Shown piece by piece: positions 45,893 through 58,297 of a stretch of 64,000 nt of DNA. Under the pieces are notes generated by a model. That model ran no database searches. It was not told the origin of the DNA and saw only the letters and a list, made by a program, of their open reading frames with translations. The stretch covers positions 7,953,122-8,017,121 of the forward strand of contig NC_087377.1 of assembly GCF_963675165.1 (NCBI RefSeq), written 5' to 3'. The position numbers and the translations under genes were made by a program. Position 1 is the stretch's first letter. Each line of letters opens with the position of its first letter. The stretch is from Halichondria panicea (taxonomy: Eukaryota; Porifera; Demospongiae; Suberitida; Halichondriidae).

Positions 45893-46202
45893 TGCTATAG
45901 TATAGCCGCTCAGCAGAGAAGTCTTTCAGTGCACGGTCTAAAGAGAATAAAGACAGCAGTACAATCACACAGAACAATCGACTGACAAGACTATGTCTTC
46001 TACACATAGTGATAAAATACCTGTAGATATTGATATAAATGCATGGTAGAATTGTGATTGTTCTTTGTAAAATCAGTATCGTTGCCTATAATGCGCAGTA
46101 AAACGTGGGTGTGGCTTCCTGTACGTGGGAGGGATCTAAAAATTCCGCGCTGTTGCGCGACCTGAGCACCCTCCTACCAATATTCCTAGAAACGTCACTG
46201 GG

Positions 46203-46372
46203 GTAAACAAAACTAGAGATCGAAGCATTATGTTTGCAAATCCCAGAAGCCTAGAAGCTCTTACTTGCACTTCATTGATCCTTGAGCAGCTGCAGCAGTC
46301 TACACAGACAGACACACAAACACATGCACTACCGTATACCTCGCTTGCATGCGCATGTGCACTGAGGCATAA
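46203..46372 (-). repeat. CCTCGGTG-family fragment, inverse orientation
   Basis: Reading down the minus strand: TGCCTCAGTGCACATGCGCA, GT-rich stretch, GACTGCTGCAGCTGCTCAAG, GATCAATGAAGTGCAAGTAA. It lies just upstream of the first ankyrin exon. Confidence 0.6.
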
Positions 46373-46423
46373 TTCTACACATTTTCTTATTGAGTGACCT
46401 CCCCAACGATCTATTTTGTACAG

Positions 46424-49400
46424 TGCTCAAATTAAGCTAGCCAAGGATTTATGGGAGGCTGTACACCATCGTGATGTCATAAAAGTGAGGTCTCTGTTGG
46501 TACAGGGGGCGGACCCCAACCACCAGTTCTACTGGAGTGAGGAGTGGAGATTAAGGGATCCCCTATTACACAATGCTTGTTATCTGGGCTACCTTGAGAT
46601 TGTGAAGACACTTGTTACCCATGGAGCTCGTACTGATAAAGGTAGTGGTCGGCGTAAAAGAGTTCCAATTCATTGTGCCTGTGAGGGAGGCCATAAAGAT
46701 GTGGTGGAGTACTTCATTCAGGAGGTCGGATGTAGTACTGGTGAGTGGTTTTTAATCCGATGCCGGGCCGCGGCCAGGGTAGTCGTTTTGTCTGTTTGTC
46801 ATTTCTGAGCATGCTCACCTGGGCACTTACAGCCTTCAGACACGTTTAATAGTGGCAGAATTTGCTTCGTTGTCGAATCAAGCTAGTAAATTAAAAATCT
46901 TAAACTTGCACGTTCCATGGCTATATAGAGCTAGCTAGATGTATGCGGCTTTAATTCGAAGCACATGCAGTGGCCATGTAGCTATGTATACAGTGCCTGA
47001 GAGTAAAATACCACAAATTTGTGAGTATAAATGTGAATATCCTGACATTGCAGAATGTGTAGGTGATTGTGTATAATTATAAGTAAATGATTGAGCTTCA
47101 ATATAATTATCCCAAACATGTAAACTGAGAGTGGTGCATGGGTATAATTATGTGCATGGTGCATACTTTTTAACACTAGCTATATAGCAGGCCTGCTCTG
47201 CTATGGACTCCCAGTGCATGTCTTATTTGTAGGCTCCTTTGCTAACTCTGCTGTGTGCATGTATGCCTGACCATGCACAACTGCCCTTTTCAAAGACTTG
47301 TCATTATCTTGTTTTCCTCTGCATGTATAGTTTAGGTAGTTTCTGCTAGGTTTCCATGTCATAAATTATAATAATTGTGCCAACAATCTGATGGTGAGAC
47401 GTACAACTGTCGTGAGATTTTAGTATTTTAGTTATTAATTGTGTCTTGATAAAATTCGTCCATATCTGATATTAATGTTATTATTGTGATAACAATACTG
47501 TATATAGGATGCCTTTTGTGTCAAACTTATTCTCATTCATTGCTATATGCCGCTATGTATTACATGCATTATTATGTATGCCATAGCCACGAAGTCATAA
47601 TACACTTACCATGCACAAAGTCAGTCATAATGCACTTAACACAAAGTCATGCACCTACGTAGGTACCACAAACACCTCTGGCGATAATTATGTATATAGA
47701 CATTATAAGCCTGGGGGACACAACCTTAATTCAGAACGCCTACATAATTATGGGTCAGATTTGTCTGCGTAATTGCATTTGTGCAATTACGCTGTGCATG
47801 GGCTAATAGGAAGCTACGTACAGGCTTACTCTAGGAACACCCACAATCAGAGCCTCCAAGTATACGGTTTTTTCCGGATTTATACGGATTTCTGTCTTCT
47901 AATACGGTTATACGGAATTAACTGCAAAAATACGGATATACATGTAGATCTAGAAGACTAGAAGTGACCTTTTGTCAGCTTTACATAATAAGTTAACTGG
48001 CCTTATAGTTGACAGTGAATGATCTAGTAGCATCCCTACAGCTGTAGTAGCTCTATGCCCTATACTGGTAGTAGTCTGATACTGAAAGACAGCTATAAAT
48101 TTATCTTGTAAAGCCAAGTCTCGCTTGCCACGCCCCTTTATTGAAGGGGCGGGGAAATTACAAAGCCACTAAAAAGCATTTCATCTCATTTCCATGTTTT
48201 GTACTGAAAATTATCATTAAATACGGAAAAATGAGCTGATTAATACTGAAAAGAAAAGTCTCTACTTGGAGGCTCTGCACAATAACGTACGCGCTAATGG
48301 GATCAGTAGCAGAGCTCTATGCGCTTAATTCAAGAATACGCTTATATTGTCGTCATTTCGATCCCCACCTAGTAACCGGATGATTGTCTCTGTGACGAGG
48401 GATGACTCGATTAGCTAGAGCAAACTAGCCAAGCTAGATCTATATCACACTGTTATGTTACAGATCATGGCTGCCCTAGCTATAGCTACCGTAGATGTAT
48501 AGGATAGACTACACCTAAGAGTAGAATATGCGTCTATGTAACCTCCGCGGTTGCGGTTAGCCCGAGGCGCAAAGCCGAGGGAATCTAACCGTAACCAAGG
48601 TGGTTACTAAGACGCATATTCTACGAGTGGGTGTGGTCTATCTAACTTGGACTTCATTGCGCATGCGCGAGGTGTGGTTATAAAAAGCCAGGTTTGGTGC
48701 GTAGCAACAGAAATTGAATTTGTGCGAGCTAGACGAGCTGGACGAGCTGTGAGAGACACCAGTTGACAGAAAAAGACAAGAAGACAGCTTCAAAACAACG
48801 AAAAACTACAGTAAAACTTAGTAGAGATTGTGAAACGCTTTTTGAAGATACTGGAAAGAACAGACAAGTAAAAAGAACCTAGAACTGACTGCAACACTAC
48901 AAGAAGAAGAATGAAGCTCTGTGGTGGAGTGGACTGAGACTGGACCGGCATGGAACCTTAAAAAATTCAATGGAAAGTGTCAAGCGATTGCTGAAGTGTT
49001 TTTGATGCTTCCTGGTCCCCCTGCCCATGCCCAACTGGAAATAGCAATACAAAGCAACAGTGGACATGGAAAGAATGGATATTGACTGAACAAACTATTG
49101 CTTTCTGTGTTTTATAATGTTTTTGTCATCTTCTTGTCACTTTCACTAAAAATTTCCTTCCAACTTTTGAGAACTTCCTACAAATTATTTGTCACTTCCT
49201 GTAGAATATGCATCCATTTCCTGTAGAATATGTGTCCACTTCCTGTAGAATATGCGCCCATTTCCTGTAGAATATGCGTCCACTTCCTGTAGAATAATTA
49301 GTACCTTCTTGTAGATTATGCTTCCATGTATTCTAATGTTTTTAGCCAATCAGATCAATTACAGATGATGTAATGTAGTCTAAGTATGAAATTAGCTGAT

Positions 49401-52400
49401 AAAACTAATATCCCTCGCATAATTGACTTCAATTCGAGTACAAAAAAGCTGCGCCTGCATGGTACTCAATATCCAACAGTTAGTTGTTTTTTTGCTTCTG
49501 CCCAGCTGATTATAGACGTCCTGTTAAATTAGATTCCGTATAATACGTAAATATTCAGTTCGTAATGTACAGATGTAAAGGACGATCATGGACAATCACC
49601 ACTTGACCTAGCTCTGGATCAGGCTGAGCATCTGTATGCAGTTGATGGCTGTGTGGATGTTGCCCTCTACCTGATGAGCCGTGGCTGTGGTAGTGATGAA
49701 GACAAAGCTAAGTTACTGTGTGGAGCATGTCAGTGGGGAAAGCTGGGTGTGGTGAAGGAACTGGTTGAAGAACACCAAGTTGACCCCACGAGTGAGTGTA
49801 CTTGAGCAACACAAAGTTGACCCCAAGAGTGAGTGTGACCATCTTTTAATGGCCCTCTAGTATGTGTTCATCGTGAATCATTCAACTGTGATATCAGTGA
49901 GTACTTACACTTACATGAGTTCAGACTTGAATAGACCTATACCTAGTCTATACCTATATAGGTACTATCAGCTTAGTGCTCTGAGCCGCTGTCCTCGAGA
50001 ACAAGCGTTCGAAAAATAGCATATGTTCGATAATTGCATAGGTGCCAACCTCCAAAGAAAAATGTTCGGGGCATGAGGAGATTTAGTTGCTTTCTGCGCA
50101 TGCTCAGTATGATCATCCTGGAGAGCCCCAACCAGAAAAACTGCAAAGAGTGCAGCAGCCCCACCCCTCTTTTCTAATCAATGTTTTGATCGTAGCAATA
50201 GGACGGACAGCATAGTGCAAGAAACTGAATTCTGCTCATGATTTAAACTTTCAAGCCATAGCTTCAGTATAGTTGAGCTTCTTTGGACTGTATTATCCCA
50301 GTTCAGGAGCAGCAACCTTGAAAATCCGGGACATTTCAGGTAAATAGCAATTTCCGGACGGAACACAGGACAGATCGACCCTTCATATCCGGGACAGTTG
50401 GCACCTATATGTAATGGATGGTTTACTCTAATTACCCCCTTCCCAAAAATCCTGGCTACACCCCTGTTATTATTGTGGGGCAAACTGGGTGTGATGAGGA
50501 ACTTTTGATCACAAAGTGGTCGTCCTGCTTACCTACTTTTTGGCTGTGTAGATCTAGTTTAAAATCATTGCTCCCTCACTCCAAGAATGTTAAAGTACGA
50601 TGTGTTTTGTGCAGATGTGAGGGACGATGGCAATCGGACCCCTCTCCATATTGCATGCTCTGGGGGACACAGAGATGTGGTGCAGTACTTGGTGGTGAAG
50701 GCCAACTGTGATATCAGTGAGTACAACACAACCCCCGAGTAGTATTCCTGGTGCTCAATTCGTGTATATAACCGTTGTGTTTGACTGTATATGTAATGTA
50801 CAGATGTGAGGGATGATAAGGGACAGTCACTACTGGACATAGCTCTAGAACGTATGTATATTATTGGGTGTGTGGATGTTGCCCTCTACCTGATGAGCCG
50901 TGGCTGTGGTGGTAGCGAGGAAAAAGTCAAGTTACTGTGTGAAGCATGTCAGTGGGGCAAGCTGGGTGTGGTGAAGGAACTGGTTGAAGAACACCAAGTT
51001 GACCCCACGAGTGAGTGTACTGTGCTTTTAAAATGGGCCTCTTTAGTATAATGTATTCGATCATACCTGACAACTGTGATATTTTTTAGTGCAACACAAC
51101 CCCCCATGCAGTGCATGCATGTTATACTTTTGTTCCCATCTATACGTACTCTTGTTCAGGTGCAACTGATGAAGATGGTGTGACTCTTCTTGACATCGCT
51201 ACACAGAAGAATATCACTAAAATTGCTGACTACCTCAAGTCTCTGCCACAACAATGTAAGCTCACAAGTACACAGTGTGGTCCAATACAGCTATATGTAC
51301 TCTCTCTATAATTATACAGCTGCTGTGACTGGAGAGAATGACTCTAGGATTGAGGATAATATACCACCACCAACAATGAAACAAAAAGGTAGCTTGCTAT
51401 TTGAAATCACTGATTGAAAACGTTCATGTAACCACTGCAGTGACCTCTGACTCTCTCTCTGGTAAACAGACACCCAGTGCTGGCAAGGAACGACCAGAAA
51501 CAACTGGTAGGAGACACTATAGCTAGCTACGTACTATAGGCCAACAATGAGCTAGCATGCTTATATGCTTGGTAGATATATTATTACCTGTCACTCCTAT
51601 AAATTAATTATTATTATGTTCACAAAATTAATGTACATTATGTGTTGCATGACGCATTGTTCGTTACTTGTACCTTCAGATACTCCAAACTGTTTCAAGC
51701 AACTCTTTTCTTCAAAATATGACGAAACCTCATCAAGTGAGTGTAATAAAATAAGCCATTTGAATCAGTGATTCTGTGGTGCTGATTAATAATTATGTAC
51801 ACTGTTATAATTTTACATCACGACTAACTCTTATGCCTCGAGGCTACGCAATTGTGTAATGATAACACGGAAGGGACTGTATGATTTTATACGTACTATG
51901 CATTGGTGTTCTTATTATTGCAGTGTTTGCTGGCACTCCATTGACTGAGGAAGACTCTGATGCTCTACAACAACTGCTCCTAGACAACAAAATTGAAGGA
52001 TTTGCTTTGACTGGTGAAAGGACATACGAAAAAGTTGTACACCATCTTTGTGAGCAAAGACAAGAGGAACTAGCTACAAACCTCAGACGAAACCTCGACA
52101 AAGGTAAGTAGTAGATAGATGTTGAATATTGCATTGAATGAAGCAGCCTAGCTTGTAGATGGCATAATTGATGTATTGGCATCTCTTGAACAGATGAAAA
52201 TTATCACACATTTCACAGTGATTACACAGTTGCTTTAAGTCACTTTTTCATGAAAATAAGAATACAAGCATAATTATTATGATTGAATGACATGGGTTCA
52301 AAGGTAGCCAGGTAGAAAACTGGTTTAACAGGTCAAACTGTACAAATGGCAGGCTTTACACGAGACTAGAGATAACGTGACAGCATAAATCCTTTAGAAC

Positions 52401-55400
52401 AAAAATAACCAAAAGCGTGTATTTTAATGCTGGTGCACTCGGATGCATGGACCGTAATGCGCTCAATATTCGTTGTATTAATTGTAACGTACCATGCATG
52501 TGCGTATTTAATAATAGTTAGCCTCGATCCTAGGCCGCACTTCCTCGAAGAGTGGGAGCTAGTGAAGGAGGCTAAATAAGCCTGCTAGTTACTGTAGGTA
52601 CATTGCCATGCATATAAAGCTTTGGCAGCTCCACCGGAAAAATCAGCACCTGTTCATTAAAGTCCATATTCCATTACAATCATATAGTTGTGGTGTATTC
52701 TGAGGGATATGCTTGAGTCTAGTTTATAATGTATACAACACATGCATGTTTGAGATACCGTAGAAACTGCGTTTGCTCGATTATAAGCATATCTTTATTT
52801 TAAGCGCATGCTAATTATGCAGTGCTTGGAGAGCAGAAGCATTATTTGAAAAAATTGGACGATCTGATGACTGACAAAGAAACTATCTATATACAATATC
52901 TCCGACTCCTTCTTGTCGGGCCACCATTTGTGGGGAAAACAACAACCCTTAGTCGTCTGCTGAAAAATATCGAAAACATCAGTTCTGCTGGAGACAAGAC
53001 AAAGCTATGCAGTACGCTACTCACCAATTGCGATCAAGCGGTCGTCTACATTAACAAAGATGCCACAGAATGGGTTTGTTCCAAAGACGCGGACGAGGAA
53101 GCAAAGATCCTCTTCGGCTACATGTATAGTAATAAAATCGATGACGCCCCAAGTGAGGAAAAGAGGACAAAAACTGGCTTTTTGAGCGAAAATCACACCA
53201 AACCTTCTCCTGAAAAGCCTCAACCAACGCCTCAAGAAGAAACCCACACTGAAAGACGAGAAAAAGCTTACCAACAGAACAGGTTCCTACACATCAAGAC
53301 ACGGCTTCAAAAGCTGATAAAGAGTGGAAACTACTCCCAAATGGCCAAATGTCTTGGCAACACCTTGCTAAACATCAACGATGTCGGAGGTCAACCAGGC
53401 TTCCTGAAAATGCTACCAGCCCTATGCAACGGTCCAGCCATGTATCTAGTGTTCTTGGATCTGAGCAAGGAACTTGACAAGCCCTACGAAATTCCCTTCA
53501 GTCGTGACGCCACAGTTAACACTCCTTTCAAAGCGATTCACACAGTGGAAGCTACTGTCTCTCAAATTCTCTCAGCAGTTGCCAGTGTCCATCATGTCTC
53601 AAGACCCTTGTGCAAAACCTTCAAATTAAGTAAGAAGTTTGAAACCTTCCAGCAAGTTTGCCCAGTAGCAGCTTTGATTGGTACTCACATGGACCAGTTG
53701 AAAAATCCGAAAGAGAAAATCAAGCAGGTCAACGATGCTCTGAAAGTGACCACTGAAAAGTTTGCCGAGATCCTGGTATCACCTCCGTCAGATTCTGAAT
53801 GTTCGTTTTTTGCCGTGGACAACTTTGCTGGAACCGAACAGTCTGACATTGCTCCGATTCGTGATTTCATGAGCAAGGTTTGTGCCTCTCACTTCAACAA
53901 TGCATCTCTGCCCATCAAACCGAAGTGGCTCCTACTGGGTACACTACTGCGGATGGAGTACTCAGTCTCAATCGTATCCGTGAAAGACTGCCTGGAAATT
54001 GGGAAATTGTTGGAGATGGATAAAGAAGATACAAAATTCTGTCTTTGGTATCTTCACCAGATAGGATCTATCTTACACTACAGGAATGTTCCTAATGATG
54101 TCGATGGCTGGCTAAAGAACCACATGTTTTGCACCCCTGAAGTGATCTTCACTAGCATCAGACAACTGGTGCTTCCCGCTTTACGCCTCCTCCATTCTGA
54201 AGGCCACGTCACTGAGTTTGAGCGAGCAGAGTTCATCAAGATGGGGCAATTTTCATTGAAAGCCATGATCAAGTACTGTACTGGCTCTGAAGTTACAAAG
54301 ATGCTCAAAGAAGGCAAGATTATCCCAGCCAAGCAGCTCATTATACTGCTTCAGCATCTCAACCTTCTCTCTGAAATTGTCCACAAAGATGCCAATGATC
54401 CAAACGTTACTCGAGTCACCTACCTGATGCCAGCTATTCTGGACTGTGCTTCACAAGATGAGTTTACCAACCCACCTCAAGCAGACACCAACAACCCAGA
54501 ACCACTCTACATCACATTCAGCTTTGGTTACGTACCAACTGGAGTCTTCTGTGGGATGATCGCTCGACTAGTTTCCCAAGGCCCCCATGGAATTCTCGGA
54601 TTGATGTGGGAATTAATGGAAGATGCCGTCAAACAAAACTACGTCTCCTTTTATGTTGACTATGTACACAAAGTGACACTGCTCTCTCACGACAGAAGCT
54701 ACGAGATACGAGTTGAACGCAATGCAGAACAGATCGATTTCTCCCTTCACGATCTTTGCTCCCACATTTTGTCAGCAATCCTGTATTTGCTCAAGAACCT
54801 ATTCCCAAAGTTGAACTTCAGTGTTGCATTCCAATGTTATTGTTCCCGGCATGCAGCAGGCAAGACTCTCAACAACCTTTGCACCCTCGTTCAAGGCAGA
54901 AAGATTCACTTTCTGTGTGGTAGAAATCCTGTCACCCTCCGTGAAAGACAACAAGTGTGGTTGGGAAAGGTGGGAAAACATACTGTTCTTGTGTTGTATA
55001 TTTACCTTAAGGTGACATATTTCACAGGTATAGATTTGTCTGTTAATTCACTGTTTAGCTCATTTTTTTCCTCGCACAAACAGCACGTATCTCTAGGAAG
55101 CAGTACGAAACTAGAGGTACTAAAGTTTGCTGAGGGTGGTTTCTCCTTTCACTGGACCAAAGAAGGCTCCAGGCGTCATATCAAGACAACTGATGATCGG
55201 CCCAACACTCTCAGCTTTCAGAGTGTGAGTGAAGAGGACTTTGGTCATTACCAGTGTGAGGTGAAGGATCAAGCTGCTGGGAAAGTGGTCCTCAATCTCT
55301 ACATAGCTCTCTACAAAGAGAAGACAAGTGAGCTATCTAACCTTAAGTAATTACTATCTACGCCTGCCTTAAAGTTTTATCAAATCGTATCATGCAGATT

Positions 55401-56566
55401 TGTATATTGTTATTCGAAAGCTTTAAGTCAGGGAACTACATTGTCTTGATTCCTATACCCTTTTATTGTTGTTATCTCCACACATTAATTTTATCAGAAT
55501 AATTATGGCTTGTATAAGATCACATGTTTTATTGCTTACTACCCTTCAGTCCAGGCCGATTAAAATACGGCCTGGTATGCATGTGTGATAGTGCGCATGT
55601 GCTAAATCCCATGCATTGTATGTTGAAGCTAGCTAGTTGTGGCTAAGTTATGCCTCTATTGTTGTCGAGAAGTCTTGTACACTATATGAATATTGTAGAA
55701 GTAGATGGGAGCCTCTTTCTGGCTTCAGACAAGGGCTTATAAAGAGAAGGGGGCATGCGACTCGACTATTCTCACACTCATTAAAGTCATACTGTTACTA
55801 TTTTTAGACATTCTGCATTGGCAGAATTCCATATGAGTTACATAATAATAATAGTGAGTGCAGGCCCTTTTTCTCTTTATAAGCCCTTGCTTCAGACTAT
55901 AGTGTGCAAGCCTTCTCGACAACGCAATACAGCCTGGTATATTGTATGGGTGATAGTGCATGTGCAAACTGAATCTGGGGAATTCGTTCTTCTACGTTAG
56001 TAAACCTTTGTAAATTATACCTGTTTGATTTTGTCTCCCGTGAAGCTGTGGCTTATGCCCTCTATTTTAATTGGCCTGGATTCGAAGCTAGTTGCTTACC
56101 TAATTATTGCTTATACTTGGTATCTGAACAATGCTAATAGTTTTATTATCTGTATACTGTAGACCATGCATGAGTATTATATTTACTTGTACGTACAGGA
56201 TCATCATCAGTGAAGGATACAAACAAAGAAAAAAGTGCAAACCAGCCAATTGTTCTGACTGGAGCGGATATTCAAACAATTTGCGAGGGTCTCAAAACTG
56301 CAAGCAATAATTGGTTTAAATTAGGATTGGCTCTCGGACTGAACTTTTACGAGTTGAAAAACATAGAAAGCCGCTACCAAGATAACGGTCGCCGCCTAAT
56401 GGAGATGATCGGCAAGCGTCTTGAAGTCACTGATCCAAAACATCCAATTACATGGCCTTACATATGTCAATGTCTAAGGAGTCCTACTGTTGAGCGTAAC
56501 GATGTAGCTGATAAAATCAAAGACAGCTATATATTATGTGTGGACAGCAACTGCAGTTCCTTATAG
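46424..56566 (+). CDS. ANK-Roc-COR-Ig-Death protein (Roco family, DAPK1-like without kinase)
   Basis: Exons: 46424-46740, 49573-49791, 50615-50716, 50804-51010, 51160-51255, 51320-51388, 51441-51506, 51680-51736, 51924-52103, 52823-54969, 55084-55327, 56199-56566 (plus candidate 44091-44116); about 1,365 residues. Ankyrin repeats occupy roughly residues 10-310 (RTPLHIACSGGHRDVVQYL). A Roc GTPase starts near 447: P-loop GPPFVGKTTT (~480), DVGGQPGF (~633), GTHMDQL (~733). A COR domain follows (KPKWLLLGTLLRMEYSV; FCLWYLHQIGSILHYRN). Then come an Ig-like domain (FSFHWTKEG; DFGHYQCEV; first Cys absent) and a C-terminal Death domain (NWFKLGLALGLNFYELKNIE). ANK-Roc-COR-Death is the DAPK1 plan minus the kinase; the Ig insertion is unusual. 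The 114-bp intron 54970-55083 is in frame, so a retained form would add 38 residues. Likely a cytosolic signalling GTPase in cell death or immunity. Confidence 0.85.
46741..49572. repeat. First large intron of the Roco gene: several repeats
   Basis: 46757-46830 is a fragment of the 5130 repeat. 46985-47065 resembles an arm of 34136. 47848-48277 is a fold-back (CAGAGCCTCCAAGTA ... TACTTGGAGGCTCTG) with ATACGGAT-type words. About 48530-48635 is a palindromic stretch (AGAATATGCGTCTATGTAAC ... TTACTAAGACGCATATTCT). 49185-49330 is a tandem repeat of ~22 bp (TTCCTGTAGAATATGCGTCC). No exon recognised. Confidence 0.5.
49792..50614. other. Intron of the Roco gene with a hAT-like end
   Basis: Near 50438-50468 CCAAAAATCCTGGCTACACC then CCTG resembles the inverse of the CAGTGGCGTAGCCAGG terminus at 10676. 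The left partner was not identified. 49792-49850 repeats part of the preceding exon (CACAAAGTTGACCCCAAGAG), a trace of local duplication. Confidence 0.4.
52104..52822. other. Intron of the Roco gene with MULE and CCTCGGTG fragments
   Basis: TAGCCTCGATCCTAGGCCGC at about 52519 is a MULE-like end. CTTTGGCAGCTCCACCGG with ATCAGCACC near 52620-52650 is a CCTCGGTG right end. Nothing else seen. Confidence 0.4.
55328..56198. repeat. Last intron of the Roco gene: MULE-like and fold-back repeats
   Basis: CAGGCCGATTAAAATACGGC near 55553 is a MULE-like fragment. 55640-56060 carries pieces of the inverted repeat seen at 24674-24880 (TTGTCGAGAAG / CTTCTCGACAAC). 55735-55890 is a fold-back (CAAGGGCTTATAAAGAGAAG ... 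CTCTTTATAAGCCCTTG) like 29273. Confidence 0.5.
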
Positions 56567-57063
56567 TCATATTGCAATTCTATTTTATCGTGGAATCTGA
56601 CAATTAATTAAGTATGTTTGTGCCATTAAATTTCACTACCCTTTATATAATAAATTATTATGTATACAGTGAAAAAATTTAAACTAATTGCCACTGCCTT
56701 TCACGTTATGTTCATAGAATTTATAGAAGCTCAGTATACAGAACCGCTTTTAACATGTACAATTATATTATTTTGGGGAAATTTGGAATGCCTTGTCAAT
56801 ATTTGCCATACCCAAATTCTTCACTATGTTGCTGCATGGGATTTAGTTAAAATTAATATCAGAGCCTTTTCTAAATTCTATCATGTGTCCACTCAACAGA
56901 TCGGTCTTATTGTGGGCGTCTTGCCCAATCAGTATAATTTATAGGCATCCTATTATGATATTAAACCTCGATCTGGCTTCGTAATTATTAAAAGTGGCTA
57001 TAATTACGGTTTAAAGACATCAATGAAAAACAATTTGTAGTTGTATTGATAGCACTACCTAGG

Positions 57064-57187
57064 TAGCCTCGTTCCCAGCCTCGTTGTCTCTAGCTAGATC
57101 TAGTACGTATTTTTCATCATTCCCAGCCTCGTTGTCTAGCTAGCTAAATCTCAACGTTAAAAAAAAATCAGCCCGGGACCGAGGCTG
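57064..57187. mobile_element. MULE-like MITE
   Basis: The ends are TAGCCTCGTTCCCAGCCTCG and CAGCCCGGGACCGAGGCT. TACCTAGG- and TACCTGAGG-type flanks suggest a target duplication. Confidence 0.55.
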
Positions 57188-57482
57188 TACCTGAGGTAGC
57201 ATTACAGAAAGTGAAATATAATCCTCTACATACCGAAAGAGAAAATACTCCTCCATGCCTGCTTAGTGGCTAGTGCTTACAGTATACAGTAATAATATAT
57301 ATGTCTATCTAGCTATAAGATGTGAAATTATAGGTCTACCAGACCTCTGAGGATCAAATTATGTGTCCTGTTATTCTCAACTATGCTTATTACTAGAAGT
57401 CTCCCTATTATTCCAAAAATAATTATTATGCTAGCATAATATTGTATGCCATAATAATGGTATATAAATATTATATCAATTA

Positions 57483-57659
57483 CAGTGGAACCCCTCTATA
57501 ACGGACACCTTTGGGGAACAATGTTTTGGCGTTTATACAGAGGTGGCCTTTGTTGAGAGGTTGTTTTGTACACAAACTGTTCATTTGGGACCTGGGTGCC
57601 TGGCCGTTATATAGCAGCTGGCCTTTATTCGGAGTTGATTGTTAACAGAGGTTCCACTG
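57483..57659. mobile_element. Pogo/Tigger-like MITE
   Basis: The ends CAGTGGAACCCCTCTATAAC and TTAACAGAGGTTCCACTG have the CAGTGGAACC terminus of pogo/Tigger elements. Each is flanked by TA (57481-57482 and 57660-57661). 177 bp, no coding frame. Confidence 0.75.
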
Positions 57660-57859
57660 TATATGTGCAGATTTTGTTCGAGATGTCATGCATGCAAAAC
57701 ACAGGCTTGGCCGCATGTCATTTAACACACCCGAAGAAACGTTGATTAAAAACTGTATCTGCTGCAATTTACCAAAGTTAATTCGACTGACTTTTTCAGA
57801 CTTTTCATATAATAATTATGCTAACAGCAGTATTAGCACTAGTACTGCATGCTATTACG

Positions 57860-58073
57860 TACCGTATAGCGGGTAATTTTCGTGGGGAAAAATATTCATG
57901 GTTTTCGTGGTTGGAGGTCTAACCACGAATATTTTACCCACGAATGAAGCGACTTAGCTTGCCTACCTTTACCTGCAGTGCAAGCAGCTATCACGAAAAT
58001 AGTACCCACGAAATGTCTCAATATTGCTGAACCACAAATATTTTGTCCCCCGAAAATTACCTACTAGTATATA
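57860..58073. mobile_element. TACCGTATAGCGGG-family MITE, inverse body
   Basis: It begins TACCGTATAGCGGGTAATTT and ends AAAATTACCTACTAGTATA. Internal landmarks (ACCTGCAGTGCAAGC, TGTCTCAATATTGCTGAACC) are inverse to those at 45618. Confidence 0.7.
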
Positions 58074-58297
58074 GAAACCGAACCGCATAATTACCAGTGG
58101 TAAAATTATATAATTATTATAGACATCTATATAGCTATTCCGAATTGATGTGTTCAATAAAATTAATGTATAATGTATAATTATTATAAAATTAATGATA
58201 ACACATACAAAAATATAACAGGTTGTAAATAATTATTGCTCTATAGGTCTGCATGTCTAGGTGAATTGTGATTTTAGAATTTAGCTAGTTACTTACT

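Larger units (their letters stand above)
45127..46200. mobile_element. hAT-like non-autonomous element carrying nested insertions
   Basis: The left end CAGTGGCGTATCCAG and right end CTAGAAACGTCACTG are imperfect inverses, followed inward by AGGGTGCTCA and its inverse. GGGTA flanks both sides (45122-45126 and 46201-46205). Inside it are a 530-bp palindrome (45363-45892) and a MITE inside that. Confidence 0.55.
56567..58297. repeat. Spacer between convergent Roco and CARD-Death genes
   Basis: It holds three elements, annotated separately (57064, 57483, 57860). The 94-codon frame at 56660-56944 begins after the Roco stop and shows no domain; it is more likely 3' UTR or spacer. Confidence 0.45.

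Noticed and set aside
53017-53274. Minus-strand frames within the Roco exon
   Set aside because: They are shadows of the strong plus-strand Roc-COR coding sequence.
56660-56944. 94-codon frame after the Roco stop codon
   Set aside because: It lies in the probable 3' UTR or spacer, with no domain, no splice support and no paralogue.
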